Below are positions 24,056 to 32,031 of a stretch of DNA of 64,000 bases, one piece after another. Source of the DNA: Acinetobacter sp. ANC 4558 (GTDB taxonomy: Bacteria > Pseudomonadota > Gammaproteobacteria > Pseudomonadales > Moraxellaceae); contig NZ_NEGH01000014.1 of the NCBI RefSeq assembly GCF_002135375.1, positions 1-64,000 of the forward strand, written 5' to 3'. A program made the position numbers and the translations under genes. The notes below the pieces were generated by a model. That model had not been told where the DNA came from. It saw only the letters and a list, made by a program, of their open reading frames with translations, and searched no databases. Positions within the stretch are counted from its first letter, which is position 1, and each line of letters opens with the position of its first letter.

Positions 24056-24228
24056 ATAAATTTGATTACATGCAACTAAGGGGCTGCTTATAGTGATAGC
24101 CCTTTGTTGAGCTTCGATAGTTTTATAAACGTCGAACCTTATGCAGGAATTTGGATATGCTAAGGCTACAAAAAAACCACCATATTAAACTAAATAATAT
24201 TGATTTTAGTTAACTTATAAGGTAACTT

Positions 24229-24738
24229 TTGCTCATGATAAACCCTTACTTTTTCAAATGGGAACAAATAGGTTTTCCAAAAAACCTACATAGTATTTTG
24301 TTACCCAAAAATATAAAGGTTTACATGCTTTCGTCATCAAAAAGTAAAAATGATATTTTTCTGTATCGCGATAGAACTGAATTTGCTTTAAGCAGTGCGC
24401 GTGATGATGCGGATGTAATTCGCTTATTCACTCAGCTAGCATCAAAACTAGAGCAATGTTTTATCGCAAATGAAATCTTTGATTTTTATGATTCTAGTGA
24501 ATTACATCGCGCCCATACCACCAAAATAGATGGGAAGGATATGTCGGTTTACCGAATAAGAAAAGCGAGTATCCGTTTGTATTTGGTATTGATTGGCGAT
24601 GTAATGATCCTGTTTAGATTAGCACCTAAACGAAAGGATAAAATTGACGCCTCAGAAAAAATGATTATTGACGAGCGCGTTAAAGCAATTTTTAAATATC
24701 CTATTGAGTCGCATGATTTTCTAGTGAGGTTATTATGA
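24229..24738 (+). CDS. HigB/RelE-like toxin candidate
   Basis: 169 residues. The C-terminal half has the RelE/HigB layout: 'DGKDMSVYRIRKASIRLYLV', 'GDVMILFRLAPKRKDKIDAS' and a closing helix. Residues 1-75 form an extra N-terminal domain. RelE-fold toxins cut mRNA at the ribosome. The next gene is an HTH protein overlapping by four bases, the reversed order (toxin first) of HigBA systems. Basic residues typical of the active surface are present but no catalytic set is proven. Confidence 0.6.
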   Translation: MLMINPYFFKWEQIGFPKNLHSILLPKNIKVYMLSSSKSKNDIFLYRDRTEFALSSARDDADVIRLFTQLASKLEQCFIANEIFDFYDSSELHRAHTTKIDGKDMSVYRIRKASIRLYLVLIGDVMILFRLAPKRKDKIDASEKMIIDERVKAIFKYPIESHDFLVRLL

Positions 24739-25286
24739 GCAAGGTATCATTAATTGGTAATGAGTATGATATTGATATGTCTATCATTAAGATGGAACAA
24801 GTAGCATCTCATCTCGTAGGCTTGCTTCGCCATCGCAAAATTTCACGCTCCGATCTAGCTCAACAACTTGGTTGGTCTAAAGGACGTGTAACTAAAGTTT
24901 TATCAGGTGATGTAAATCTAACCATTAAGACAATCACTACCATTACTGAAAAACTTGGTTATGATTTTGATATAATTTTTCACAATAACAATTATGAAAA
25001 GCCCAAACAGCCGTGGCAAATTGACCGTGAAAAAACCACAACTGATCAGATTATTATTCATCAAAGCGTAAATAATCCAAATTTGGTTTTAGAGCTTCAA
25101 ACTGGCGATCAAGTTGTTAATGCTGTTTTGGAAGGAAAAGAGAAAGATTTTTATGTAAGCGTAACTCCATCTTATCAACTTAATAGTGAGAGCATTGTTA
25201 ATATTACCCCTCAACTTACATTAGATACTCCCTCTATGAATATCACATATTTTAAACAAAACATGAAGGGTATGCATCATGAGTAA
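24735..25286 (+). CDS. HigA-like XRE helix-turn-helix antitoxin candidate
   Basis: 183 residues. The HTH is at about 35-62 (KISRSDLAQQLGWSKGRVTK), followed by a C-terminal part of about 90 residues with short beta segments (LVLELQTGDQVVNAVL). Antitoxins of HigA type bind the toxin and repress their own operon. It overlaps the toxin gene by four bases and the third gene by eight. Confidence 0.65.
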   Translation: MSKVSLIGNEYDIDMSIIKMEQVASHLVGLLRHRKISRSDLAQQLGWSKGRVTKVLSGDVNLTIKTITTITEKLGYDFDIIFHNNNYEKPKQPWQIDREKTTTDQIIIHQSVNNPNLVLELQTGDQVVNAVLEGKEKDFYVSVTPSYQLNSESIVNITPQLTLDTPSMNITYFKQNMKGMHHE

Positions 25287-25593
25287 AAACCAAACCAAAA
25301 TTATTCAAGAAAATAAAGAAATTTTGACTCTTTTAAACCCAAACGCGCAACATATATTTGCGGATCAAATTTTACAGGTTGCTATGGAAACCAATGCACT
25401 AAAATTAGTCCTTGGTTGTCGAGTTAATAATGAAGTAGTAAATAATGCTGTTGTTATACTACCCATGAATGTTGTTTTAGCTTTACAAGATGCTTTGAGT
25501 GGTTTATTTGCAAACCCAGCCCTTCAAAAAGCCATACTAGAAAGTGCAGAAAACTCAGTTAAAGTTCTTAAAGAAAGGTTTGAGAAATCTTAA
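25279..25593 (+). CDS. Third gene of the toxin-antitoxin-like operon (104 aa)
   Basis: 104 residues: a helical N-terminus, a central beta part (NALKLVLGCRVNNEVVNN then VVILPMNVVLALQDALSG) and helical C-terminus. The strand-then-'lPm..v..L...L' pattern loosely recalls DUF3467-type proteins. It overlaps the HTH gene by 8 bases and is closed by a terminator, so the three genes form one unit. Function unknown; it may assist or modulate the antitoxin. Confidence 0.55.
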   Translation: MSKNQTKIIQENKEILTLLNPNAQHIFADQILQVAMETNALKLVLGCRVNNEVVNNAVVILPMNVVLALQDALSGLFANPALQKAILESAENSVKVLKERFEKS

Positions 25594-25606
25594 CTTTAAC
25601 CCTTCC

Positions 25607-25632
25607 AACCCACCCAGTGTGGGTTTTCTTTT
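25607..25632 (+). terminator. Terminator closing the toxin-antitoxin-like operon
   Basis: AACCCAC (25607-25613) and GTGGGTT (25619-25625) form a stem followed by a T-rich run. Bases 25609-25632 recur exactly at 26125-26148. Confidence 0.75.
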
Positions 25633-25657
25633 ATAAAACAATCTTCTCTCTGATATT

Positions 25658-25903
25658 ATGAAATTAAGACTTTGTGCCAACATTGATCTTAAAAACATAA
25701 ATATCGCAGAAAATATGAAACCTGAAATTAAAACTGCTTTAGCTATTGAGCTAACTAAGGCAAAAGTTGCTCGCTGGGAAGAAGACCAAAAAGGAGTCTC
25801 TACACAAGGAGTTTGGTGGGTACAGGCTTTTCATGAAGCCGAAAAAGAGATTAATCAAGCTGAAAAAAATTTCGCTAAATCAAAGTCAACTATGTTTGAT
25901 TAA
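25658..25903 (+). CDS. Hypothetical protein (81 aa)
   Basis: 81 residues, helical, with an AT-rich coding sequence. The ATG has a weak ribosome site. It lies between two copies of the same terminator and converges with the minus-strand gene at 25900, overlapping by four bases. Not a family I recognise. Confidence 0.5.
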   Translation: MKLRLCANIDLKNINIAENMKPEIKTALAIELTKAKVARWEEDQKGVSTQGVWWVQAFHEAEKEINQAEKNFAKSKSTMFD

Positions 25904-26106
25904 TTTGAATTCATGCTCTTGATTAACTCTTCAAGAGCTTTTTTTTGCTCTAAGCTTGTGAGTTCAATAATAAAATCATCCTGAAACACAAATTTTTCTA
26001 TTTTTTCAACTTCTTTAACTGCTGTTTCGACATCGAATTTTAAAATTTCAATCAATCGCATTAATGTGTGATGACGCCATTCTTTTCTATTTTCTACAAT
26101 TTTCAT
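25900..26106 (-). CDS. Hypothetical protein (68 aa)
   Basis: 68 residues, helical and charged (MKIVENRKEWRHHTLMRLIE at the start), transcribed against its neighbours. It converges with 25658-25903. The pair sits inside the interval bounded by identical terminator copies. Confidence 0.5.
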   Translation of the reverse strand: MKIVENRKEWRHHTLMRLIEILKFDVETAVKEVEKIEKFVFQDDFIIELTSLEQKKALEELIKSMNSN

Positions 26107-26124
26107 TTAATAAACTCCAAATAC

Positions 26125-26148
26125 CCCACCCAGTGTGGGTTTTCTTTT
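26125..26148 (+). repeat. Second copy of a 24-base terminator repeat
   Basis: Identical over 24 bases to 25609-25632, 516 bases away. No plus-strand gene ends just before it, so as a terminator it is orphaned; it marks the right edge of the 25658-26106 insert. Confidence 0.7.
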
Positions 26149-26176
26149 GTCTATTAAAGCATAAAATAAAAAAATA

Positions 26177-26243
26177 ATATCGGTTTTTCTATATAAATAT
26201 CGGAATTACTATTGACTTATAATATCGGAATATCTATATTTAT
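26177..26243. promoter_or_regulatory. Three operator-like sites over the rightward early promoter
   Basis: ATATCGG repeats start at 26177, 26197 and 26222, each followed by an A/T stretch and CTAT. They closely match the sites at 22974-23042 and overlap the promoter at 26213-26240, so the same repressor probably acts on both. Confidence 0.7.
26213..26240 (+). promoter_or_regulatory. Rightward early promoter
   Basis: -35 TTGACT (26213-26218), 16-base spacer, -10 TATATT (26235-26240). The second operator overlaps the -35 and the third covers the spacer and -10. It would drive the recombination operon. Confidence 0.75.
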
Positions 26244-26256
26244 CTCACCAAATACA

Positions 26257-26295
26257 AAAAACCTCCTAACTTTGGACGGCGAGGAGGTTTTTCAA
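26257..26295 (+). terminator. Early leader terminator/attenuator
   Basis: AAAAACCTCCT (26257-26267) and AGGAGGTTTTT (26282-26292) make an 11-bp stem about 10 bases past the expected start of transcription and before the first gene. An early terminator here implies antitermination or attenuation. Confidence 0.65.
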
Positions 26296-26310
26296 ACTTA
26301 CGAGGTAATT

Positions 26311-26505
26311 ATGAAACAGAATCGTACTAAGAGTCAATCTCAAACATCTTCAATATTATTTCAACAACCAACTGCTAAAGAAATGCGCCCTTCTCGCCGT
26401 GCAAAAATTATTGCCGATCTTAAAGATATTATCCTTTTTGCAATTCTTGCTTGGTTCTTTTGGCTTGTTATCAATTTTTTCAAGATTGCTATCTTTGGAG
26501 TATAG
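26311..26505 (+). CDS. Small membrane protein (64 aa)
   Basis: ATG 26311 has GAGG 8 bases upstream; an earlier TTG at 26212 lies inside the promoter and is rejected. The product is basic at the N-terminus (MKQNRTKSQSQTSSI...) with one hydrophobic helix at about residues 40-63 (ILFAILAWFFWLVINFF). First gene of the rightward early operon. Function unknown. Confidence 0.6.
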   Translation: MKQNRTKSQSQTSSILFQQPTAKEMRPSRRAKIIADLKDIILFAILAWFFWLVINFFKIAIFGV

Positions 26506-26508
26506 GTC

Positions 26509-27489
26509 ATGAATGCATCTATAAATTTACAATCAATTGAAACTGCTCGTCAAGAATGGTTGCAATCTCGCAAGCTTGGTATTGGTGGCTCAGATGTCGC
26601 TGCAATATTAGGTTTGAGTAAATACAAGTCTCCTTACCAGTTGTGGTTAGATAAAACAGATCGTGCTGAACTGGATGATGCTGAAAGTGAGCCTGCATAC
26701 TGGGGTAATCAGCTTGAGGATATCGTTGCTAAAGAATATGCAAAACGCCACGGTGTAAAGGTTCAGCGTGTTAATAAAACCATTGAACATCCTGAGCTTT
26801 TTTGGGCGCGTGCAAATATTGATAGAGCAATCATTAATCCTGAGATTTCAGGAAATGTACGGATTAAAGATGGAAAGCTAACAACTGACAGTATTCTCGA
26901 ATGCAAAACAGCGAATCAATATTTAGCAAAGCTTTGGGGTGATGAACAATCTGAATCTGTTCCTGATTATTACCTTACTCAATGCCAATGGTATATGGGT
27001 GTTACTGGTACAGATTATTGTGGATTAGCCGTGTTGGTTGGTGGTCAAAAATTCCGTTCATACAAGATTGCATTCGACCCTGAGCTTTTTGAAATGTTAA
27101 TCGCTGAATGTTCTGCTTTTTGGCATGGTCACGTTGTTGCGGATATTCCCCCTGCACCCACTACGTTTGATGATGTATTGCATCGTTGGTCACAACACAA
27201 TCCTGATCAGGCGTTAGATGCAGATGATGAGCTTACGCAAGTTATCACTGAATATAAAGATTTAAACAGCACATTAAAAGAAGCAAGCAAAGAGCTTGAT
27301 GACTTAAAGCTTCAGATCTGCTCACGTATGGAAGATGCGGAAATGATTATTGCTAATGAAAAGCGTCTAGCAACTTTCAAATACCAAGAGCGTACATCAC
27401 TTGATAGCAAGGCTCTTAAGTCTGCATACCCTGATATTTATAACCAATTCACAAAGACTTCTAGTACACGTGTTTTACGTGTTGCTTAA
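26509..27489 (+). CDS. YqaJ-type phage exonuclease
   Basis: 326 residues with the YqaJ/lambda-exonuclease core: WLQSRKLGIGGSDVAAILG near the N-terminus, then a central acidic cluster in 'DSILECKTANQYL' (E and K of the nuclease core). It degrades one DNA strand from ends to give 3' overhangs for the annealase. It is followed 23 bases later by recT. GGAGTATAGGTC precedes the ATG. Confidence 0.9.
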   Translation: MNASINLQSIETARQEWLQSRKLGIGGSDVAAILGLSKYKSPYQLWLDKTDRAELDDAESEPAYWGNQLEDIVAKEYAKRHGVKVQRVNKTIEHPELFWARANIDRAIINPEISGNVRIKDGKLTTDSILECKTANQYLAKLWGDEQSESVPDYYLTQCQWYMGVTGTDYCGLAVLVGGQKFRSYKIAFDPELFEMLIAECSAFWHGHVVADIPPAPTTFDDVLHRWSQHNPDQALDADDELTQVITEYKDLNSTLKEASKELDDLKLQICSRMEDAEMIIANEKRLATFKYQERTSLDSKALKSAYPDIYNQFTKTSSTRVLRVA

Positions 27490-27512
27490 CCAAAAATATA
27501 AAGGACACAACC

Positions 27513-28505
27513 ATGAGCGCAATTGTTAAAACCCAATCAAACCAAACTGTTAATTTTCTAACTCCAAATAGCTTGCAAGAAGCAATGCAAATTGCTGATT
27601 TACTTGCTGGCTCTGATATCGTGCCTAAGGATTATCAACGTAAACCAGGCAATATTCTTGTAGCTATGCAATGGGGTGCCGAGATTGGCTTGCAACCTCT
27701 TCAAGCAATGCAAAATATTGCTGTGATTAATGGTCGCCCTTCTATTTGGGGTGATGCAATGCTTGCTCTTGTGCGTAGCTCAGGTTTACTAGATTTCATC
27801 CGTGAAGAATTATCGGAAGATGGTCAGAAAGCAACTTGCACAGTAAAGCGTAAAAATGAAGATCCAGTTGTTTCTGAATTTAGCATGGAGGATGCGAAGA
27901 AAGCAGGTCTTTCAGGCAAGCAAGGTCCTTGGAGCCAATACCCTAAGCGCATGATGAAATTACGTGCACGTTCTTATGCGTTGCGTGATGTTTTTCCAGA
28001 TGTTTTAAAAGGTATGGCAATTGCTGAAGAAGAAAAAGATAAAGAAATTGACATCACGCCCACTGGATCAAGTGGGGAATCAACGGTTAAAGCAAATAGT
28101 GGTTCATCTGCATTAAAAGCGCGTATAGCAAAAAAACAAGTTATGGAAGTTGTTGCTGTAGAGATTGATCTAAATCCATTTTACACAAGCATTGAGCTCG
28201 CTAAATCTCTAGAAGAACTAGATCAAGTTGGTGCTGAAATTGCTGACTTAAATCTTGGTGAGCCTGCTAAGTCTGAAATTGGCGAAGTGTTTAAAGCTAA
28301 ACGCAAAGAACTAAAGGACGCTAACAAATTCCCTGATCAATCTGTTCAAGCTGTAATTTTAGAAATTAACAATGCTAGCGATATTGGCATGTTGGATACC
28401 GTAATGGCTACACGCTTTGAGCCTTTTACAGCAAAAATGAATGAAGCTCAAATCAATCAAATTAATAGTGCTTATGAAGCTCAAGAAGCTGCATTAACAG
28501 CGTAA
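27513..28505 (+). CDS. recT: RecT single-strand annealing protein
   Basis: 330 residues with RecT signature segments (PGNILVAMQWGAEIGLQPLQ then QNIAVINGRPSIWGDAML). It anneals complementary single strands and works with the YqaJ exonuclease just upstream, as RecE/RecT do. Strong AAAGGACACAACC leader. The last 100 residues are a helical tail typical of phage RecT. Confidence 0.93.
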   Translation: MSAIVKTQSNQTVNFLTPNSLQEAMQIADLLAGSDIVPKDYQRKPGNILVAMQWGAEIGLQPLQAMQNIAVINGRPSIWGDAMLALVRSSGLLDFIREELSEDGQKATCTVKRKNEDPVVSEFSMEDAKKAGLSGKQGPWSQYPKRMMKLRARSYALRDVFPDVLKGMAIAEEEKDKEIDITPTGSSGESTVKANSGSSALKARIAKKQVMEVVAVEIDLNPFYTSIELAKSLEELDQVGAEIADLNLGEPAKSEIGEVFKAKRKELKDANKFPDQSVQAVILEINNASDIGMLDTVMATRFEPFTAKMNEAQINQINSAYEAQEAALTA

Positions 28506-28515
28506 TTAGATGTTT

Positions 28516-28535
28516 AGCACCCTTAATTGGGTGCT
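28516..28535 (+). terminator. Weak hairpin after recT
   Basis: AGCACCC and GGGTGCT pair around TTAATT, with only a short following A/T stretch, so it may be a pause or mRNA stabiliser. Confidence 0.4.
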
Positions 28536-28553
28536 GCAAACAGGATTTATGAC

Positions 28554-28811
28554 ATGAACATTCCCTCAAAACTACAACCTTTATTTGCTGTGTTTGTGGC
28601 AAATGATGACTACAAATACTCTATCAATAAGCTTCAAGGTGAAGTTGTTTTTACTAAGCCTAAAAAGCCAAGTCTTAAAATAGATAGTCATGGCAACTTA
28701 AATAAAGAAGCTCAAAAGAAATATGAGGTTTTCTTAAATCTCTGGTTAAGACATGGCAAGGATTTCATTCTTCGCCTTAAAGCTAAAGCAATTATGTTGA
28801 AGGTGATGTGA
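28554..28811 (+). CDS. Hypothetical protein (85 aa)
   Basis: ATG 28554 preceded by AGGA gives 85 residues (MNIPSKLQPLFAVFVANDDY...). Basic, with central beta then helical part. It overlaps the next gene by one base (TGATG). Early-operon gene of unknown function. Confidence 0.55.
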   Translation: MNIPSKLQPLFAVFVANDDYKYSINKLQGEVVFTKPKKPSLKIDSHGNLNKEAQKKYEVFLNLWLRHGKDFILRLKAKAIMLKVM

Positions 28812-29152
28812 TGGATATTAAGGGTGCAGCTTGGAATATTGCGGTTAATCGGGTTACCACTCCTCCAAAAGATAGAGATCCCATTGTTCGTGAAATAGCC
28901 TTAAAAAAATACGTAGATAACCTAACATCAGAGCAAGATCGAATTATTACAGATTTTAATGCTGTTCTAGATTATCTTAAAGGTTTTGTTTTGGTGCCGA
29001 GAGAGCCGACACAAAACATGATGATTGCTGCTCTTGCTGTTATATCAACAGGAATTGGTAAAGATCATATTGATATCGCAATTATCCAGTGTTGGAAAAA
29101 AATGATCGAAGCATATGAGCTATCCACGGATCAACCAGGAGAAGTATCATGA
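28811..29152 (+). CDS. Hypothetical protein (113 aa)
   Basis: ATG 28811-28813 forms a TGATG with the previous stop. 113 residues, helical, soluble; 'REPTQNMMIAALAVISTGIG' is its most conserved-looking part and recalls small phage early proteins of unknown function. It overlaps the next gene by four bases. Confidence 0.55.
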   Translation: MDIKGAAWNIAVNRVTTPPKDRDPIVREIALKKYVDNLTSEQDRIITDFNAVLDYLKGFVLVPREPTQNMMIAALAVISTGIGKDHIDIAIIQCWKKMIEAYELSTDQPGEVS

Positions 29153-29484
29153 AACCTTCAGAATTTATTGCAAAATTTGGGTGGGATTTAGCACAACGTG
29201 ATGTGACTTGCCTTGAAACTGGATTCATCACAAAGGCTGATTTTTTAGAACATTATGGTTTTGAAATTTTAGATGAAATAAAAATCTATGTTGATGCTTG
29301 GGAGTTGGTTCAAAAGAATCAAGGTTTAAATGGTTCTAGAAATACATTAAAGCTTTTACAGTCAAGTATTGATATTGGCTTGCATCATGGAATTGAGGGT
29401 ATTGATGCTGAAATAGAAATACCTAAATTAAAACAAGCCATCGCCTTGGTTGAGGAAGTGGAAAGTTTAAAGGAGGTTTGTTGA
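29149..29484 (+). CDS. Hypothetical protein (111 aa)
   Basis: 111 residues, soluble, helical, starting MKPSEFIAKFGWDLAQRDVT. Coupled to the gene upstream (ATGA). Not recognised. Confidence 0.55.
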   Translation: MKPSEFIAKFGWDLAQRDVTCLETGFITKADFLEHYGFEILDEIKIYVDAWELVQKNQGLNGSRNTLKLLQSSIDIGLHHGIEGIDAEIEIPKLKQAIALVEEVESLKEVC

Positions 29485-29485
29485 T

Positions 29486-29752
29486 ATGAAACTTAAAATT
29501 GATCAGATGACCGAGCAAGAAAAAGATATGCGTTTACATAAATTCCTTAACGCACACGAAAATCAACTATTCCCACAGGAAGATGTTGCGCTTTACTTGT
29601 CTTGCTCAACCCATACATTGCAAAGACTTCGTTGTGCTGGCGGTGGTATCCCTTACTCCAAAATCGGAAGAACTGTGACATATAAAAAAGCCGATGTTCT
29701 TGCTTACCAACAGAAACAAACTTACTTAAATACAGCCCAACTCGCTTCTTAA
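29486..29752 (+). CDS. Excisionase-like helix-turn-helix protein
   Basis: 88 residues with a winged-helix of MerR/AlpA (HTH_17) style: 'LFPQEDVALYLSCSTHTLQR', 'GGGIPYSKIGRTVTYKKADV'. AAAGGAGG lies before the ATG. It is next to and converges with the integrase gene (4-base overlap), the usual place of Xis, which directs excision. Confidence 0.75.
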   Translation: MKLKIDQMTEQEKDMRLHKFLNAHENQLFPQEDVALYLSCSTHTLQRLRCAGGGIPYSKIGRTVTYKKADVLAYQQKQTYLNTAQLAS

Positions 29753-30951
29753 TCGAAGCAGTTGAGTTTTCCCTGATAAACGGCTTCAATATCATTCATT
29801 GCAAGCCGTAATTTTTTTAATGGTACTTGCACATACCCACCAGTAACATCATTTGTTGCACCTGATCTATGGTTAAGTAATCTTTTGATTGTATATGGCC
29901 CATAATCTAAATTATTGCAGATCGTGGCAAATGTTCTTCGTAAATCATGTAATGAAATTTCTATCCCTGTTTGCTTGGTAATTGTTTTCAACATACCTTG
30001 TGCGCCTGATATATGTTTTGCATTTGATAACATTGAAGCACTAGGGAAAACATATTCATTACTCTTTAATTCATAACGCTGTTTAATTATTTCAAATAAA
30101 TGATCGCCCATTGGTAATAAATGGTCATCACCATTTTTAGGGTCCTTAAATACAAATACCCCTGTTTCTATATCTACATTTTCCCATTTTAAAGTTTGTG
30201 CTTCATTCCTACGGCAACCTGTGTACATGATAAATAAAACCAAATCACGAGAAGCATTCCGTGCTGAGTCCTCATACAGAGACCTTTCAGTAAAATAATT
30301 TAAAACCGCATTGTAAAAAATATAAATATTACTTTCATCTAAATGGCGAGTTCTTACTTTGTTTTTATTCCACCCTCTTTTTGCAGGAATAACATCAACA
30401 GGATTATGTTTTAAAATTGGGTCTTCATCCGTTGAGCAATGTACTTGTGTAAATTTCCAAATAGAACCAAGCATTTTAAATGTTAAATTTGCTTTCGAAG
30501 GGCTATATTCTGTAAGTTTCATGAAGCTATCAAATACTTCTTTTTTTGTAATTTCAAATATTGGCTTAGATTTCCAATTTGATAAATATGTATCAAGAGC
30601 ATGTTGATAAGTAAGAATTGAAAGGGGTTTTAATTTTCTTTGTTGTAGGTATAAATTAAATGCTTGCTCTAGTGTTAGAACATCAAGTGAGTTTTTCTTG
30701 TTTTCATAAATACCATTGGCTATATCAGCCAAAATAGATTGGGCTTTCTTCCTTGCTTCAATTGGTGTGATTTCATTTGTTTTACCTAGAGTGACACGAT
30801 ATAGCTTTCCTTCATGTCTGCGTTCAACAATGTATGATTTGCTTTTTACAGTTGCTCGCACCGCAAAACCAATTAAATCAGAGTCACGATAAATGGCTTG
30901 TCCTTTTTCTGTTAATGCAATAGCATCAACATTAAATTTGTTGAGTTTCAT
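29749..30951 (-). CDS. int: Tyrosine recombinase integrase
   Basis: 400 residues. An N-terminal arm-binding region (DUF4102-like) is followed by a SAM-like core-binding domain and the catalytic domain with R247 (TGCRRNE), H335 and R338 (HDLRR), H361 (LLNHR) and nucleophile Y373 (GGYV). It integrates and excises the prophage. It lies at the very end of the phage genes, facing the phage interior. Confidence 0.93.
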   Translation of the reverse strand: MKLNKFNVDAIALTEKGQAIYRDSDLIGFAVRATVKSKSYIVERRHEGKLYRVTLGKTNEITPIEARKKAQSILADIANGIYENKKNSLDVLTLEQAFNLYLQQRKLKPLSILTYQHALDTYLSNWKSKPIFEITKKEVFDSFMKLTEYSPSKANLTFKMLGSIWKFTQVHCSTDEDPILKHNPVDVIPAKRGWNKNKVRTRHLDESNIYIFYNAVLNYFTERSLYEDSARNASRDLVLFIMYTGCRRNEAQTLKWENVDIETGVFVFKDPKNGDDHLLPMGDHLFEIIKQRYELKSNEYVFPSASMLSNAKHISGAQGMLKTITKQTGIEISLHDLRRTFATICNNLDYGPYTIKRLLNHRSGATNDVTGGYVQVPLKKLRLAMNDIEAVYQGKLNCFD

Positions 30952-31305
30952 TTCAGCACTAATTTACAAATTCGACACTTGTATTTTAATGCTGAAATCA
31001 CTCAACAGTCTACACATAGTCTACACTCCATTTTTTAATGTAGATTAAAACCAAAAAATAAATATAAAAAACAATAATTTATTAATATTTATATTTTCAA
31101 ACAATCAGAACGCTTAATTCTAAAATAAAAATTACACAAATTTTTAACTAAATATCAGCAGCCAAGCTTATAAAACTTAAATACTGTCTTTATATTAAAA
31201 TATTCTAATCTATGATAAAAATTGAATGATAAAAAATACATGCGACTTCACTTATTCCAAAAGATTCAGTTAGAATAAATGAATCTTCCGTATTGGAGCC
31301 TAACG
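30952..31305. other. Prophage right boundary with attachment-region repeats
   Basis: No gene here. AGTCTACAC occurs at 31007-31015 and 31018-31026, one helical turn apart, and TTTCAGCA (30951-30958) with TGCTGAAA (30990-30997) forms an inverted repeat over the integrase start. These look like integrase arm sites. The prophage/chromosome joint must lie between about 30,960 and 31,250, but no core can be named without the other end. Confidence 0.6.
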
Positions 31306-31959
31306 ATGGATTTGCTAAACGTTTCAAAAACGCGTTATACGACTAAAGCTTACGACCCAACAAAAAAAATCTCGCCAGAACAGTTTGAACGTTTACTTGA
31401 AATTATTAGATATACGCCATCCTCGATTAACATCCAACCATGGCATTTTTTTATTGCGGATCATCAACTTGCTAAACAACGCATTGCTAAAGCACTGGTC
31501 GGTCAATATGCCTATAATGCCCCTAAAGTACTAGATTCATCCCATACCATTCTATTTTGTACAAAAGCAGATATTACGACAGATCATCTTGAGCAACTCA
31601 TCCAACAAGATGACTTAAGTGGTCGCTTTAAAGACGCTACAGCAAAACAAAATCAACAAAATTCACGTCTTGGTTACGTTGAATATTATCGTAATGAAAA
31701 AGGAAATGTACAACGTTGGGCAGAAAATCAAACATTTATTGCGTTAGGGCAAATTTTATTTGCAGCAGGAATTGAACATATAGATGCAACACCTATTGGT
31801 GGCTTTAATGAACAAATTATTTCAGATGAGTTACATCTTGCAGAACAAGGTTTAATTCCCTCTGTTTTACTGACACTTGGCTATCGTAGCGAAACAGATT
31901 TTAATGCAAAATTACCAAAATCTCGCCTAAATGCTGAAAACATCTTTACTGTACTTTAA
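31306..31959 (+). CDS. Oxygen-insensitive NAD(P)H nitroreductase (NfsB-like)
   Basis: ATG 31306 has GGAG 7 bases upstream and gives 217 residues, the usual NfsB length. Signature segments: MDLLNVSKTRYTTKAYDP, 'YTPSSINIQPWHF' and 'GIEHIDATPIGGF'. It is an FMN enzyme reducing nitroaromatics, quinones and dihydropteridine. First chromosomal gene beyond the prophage. A terminator follows at 31977-31998. Confidence 0.85.
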   Translation: MDLLNVSKTRYTTKAYDPTKKISPEQFERLLEIIRYTPSSINIQPWHFFIADHQLAKQRIAKALVGQYAYNAPKVLDSSHTILFCTKADITTDHLEQLIQQDDLSGRFKDATAKQNQQNSRLGYVEYYRNEKGNVQRWAENQTFIALGQILFAAGIEHIDATPIGGFNEQIISDELHLAEQGLIPSVLLTLGYRSETDFNAKLPKSRLNAENIFTVL

Positions 31960-31976
31960 GCTTTAAATTCTTATTT

Positions 31977-31998
31977 AATGGGGATTATGATCCCCATT
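31977..31998 (+). terminator. Terminator after the nitroreductase gene
   Basis: AATGGGGAT (31977-31985) and ATCCCCATT (31990-31998) form a stem followed by T-rich sequence. Confidence 0.75.
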
Positions 31999-32031
31999 TT
32001 ATCTCATGATCAGATGCGTTTTGATAAAACA

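Noticed and set aside
24229..24738. Calling the protein a proven RNase toxin
   Set aside because: The RelE-like pattern is partial and catalytic residues cannot be confirmed by eye.
31006..31305. Naming an attachment core sequence
   Set aside because: The other end of the prophage is outside the window, so no direct repeat can be matched.
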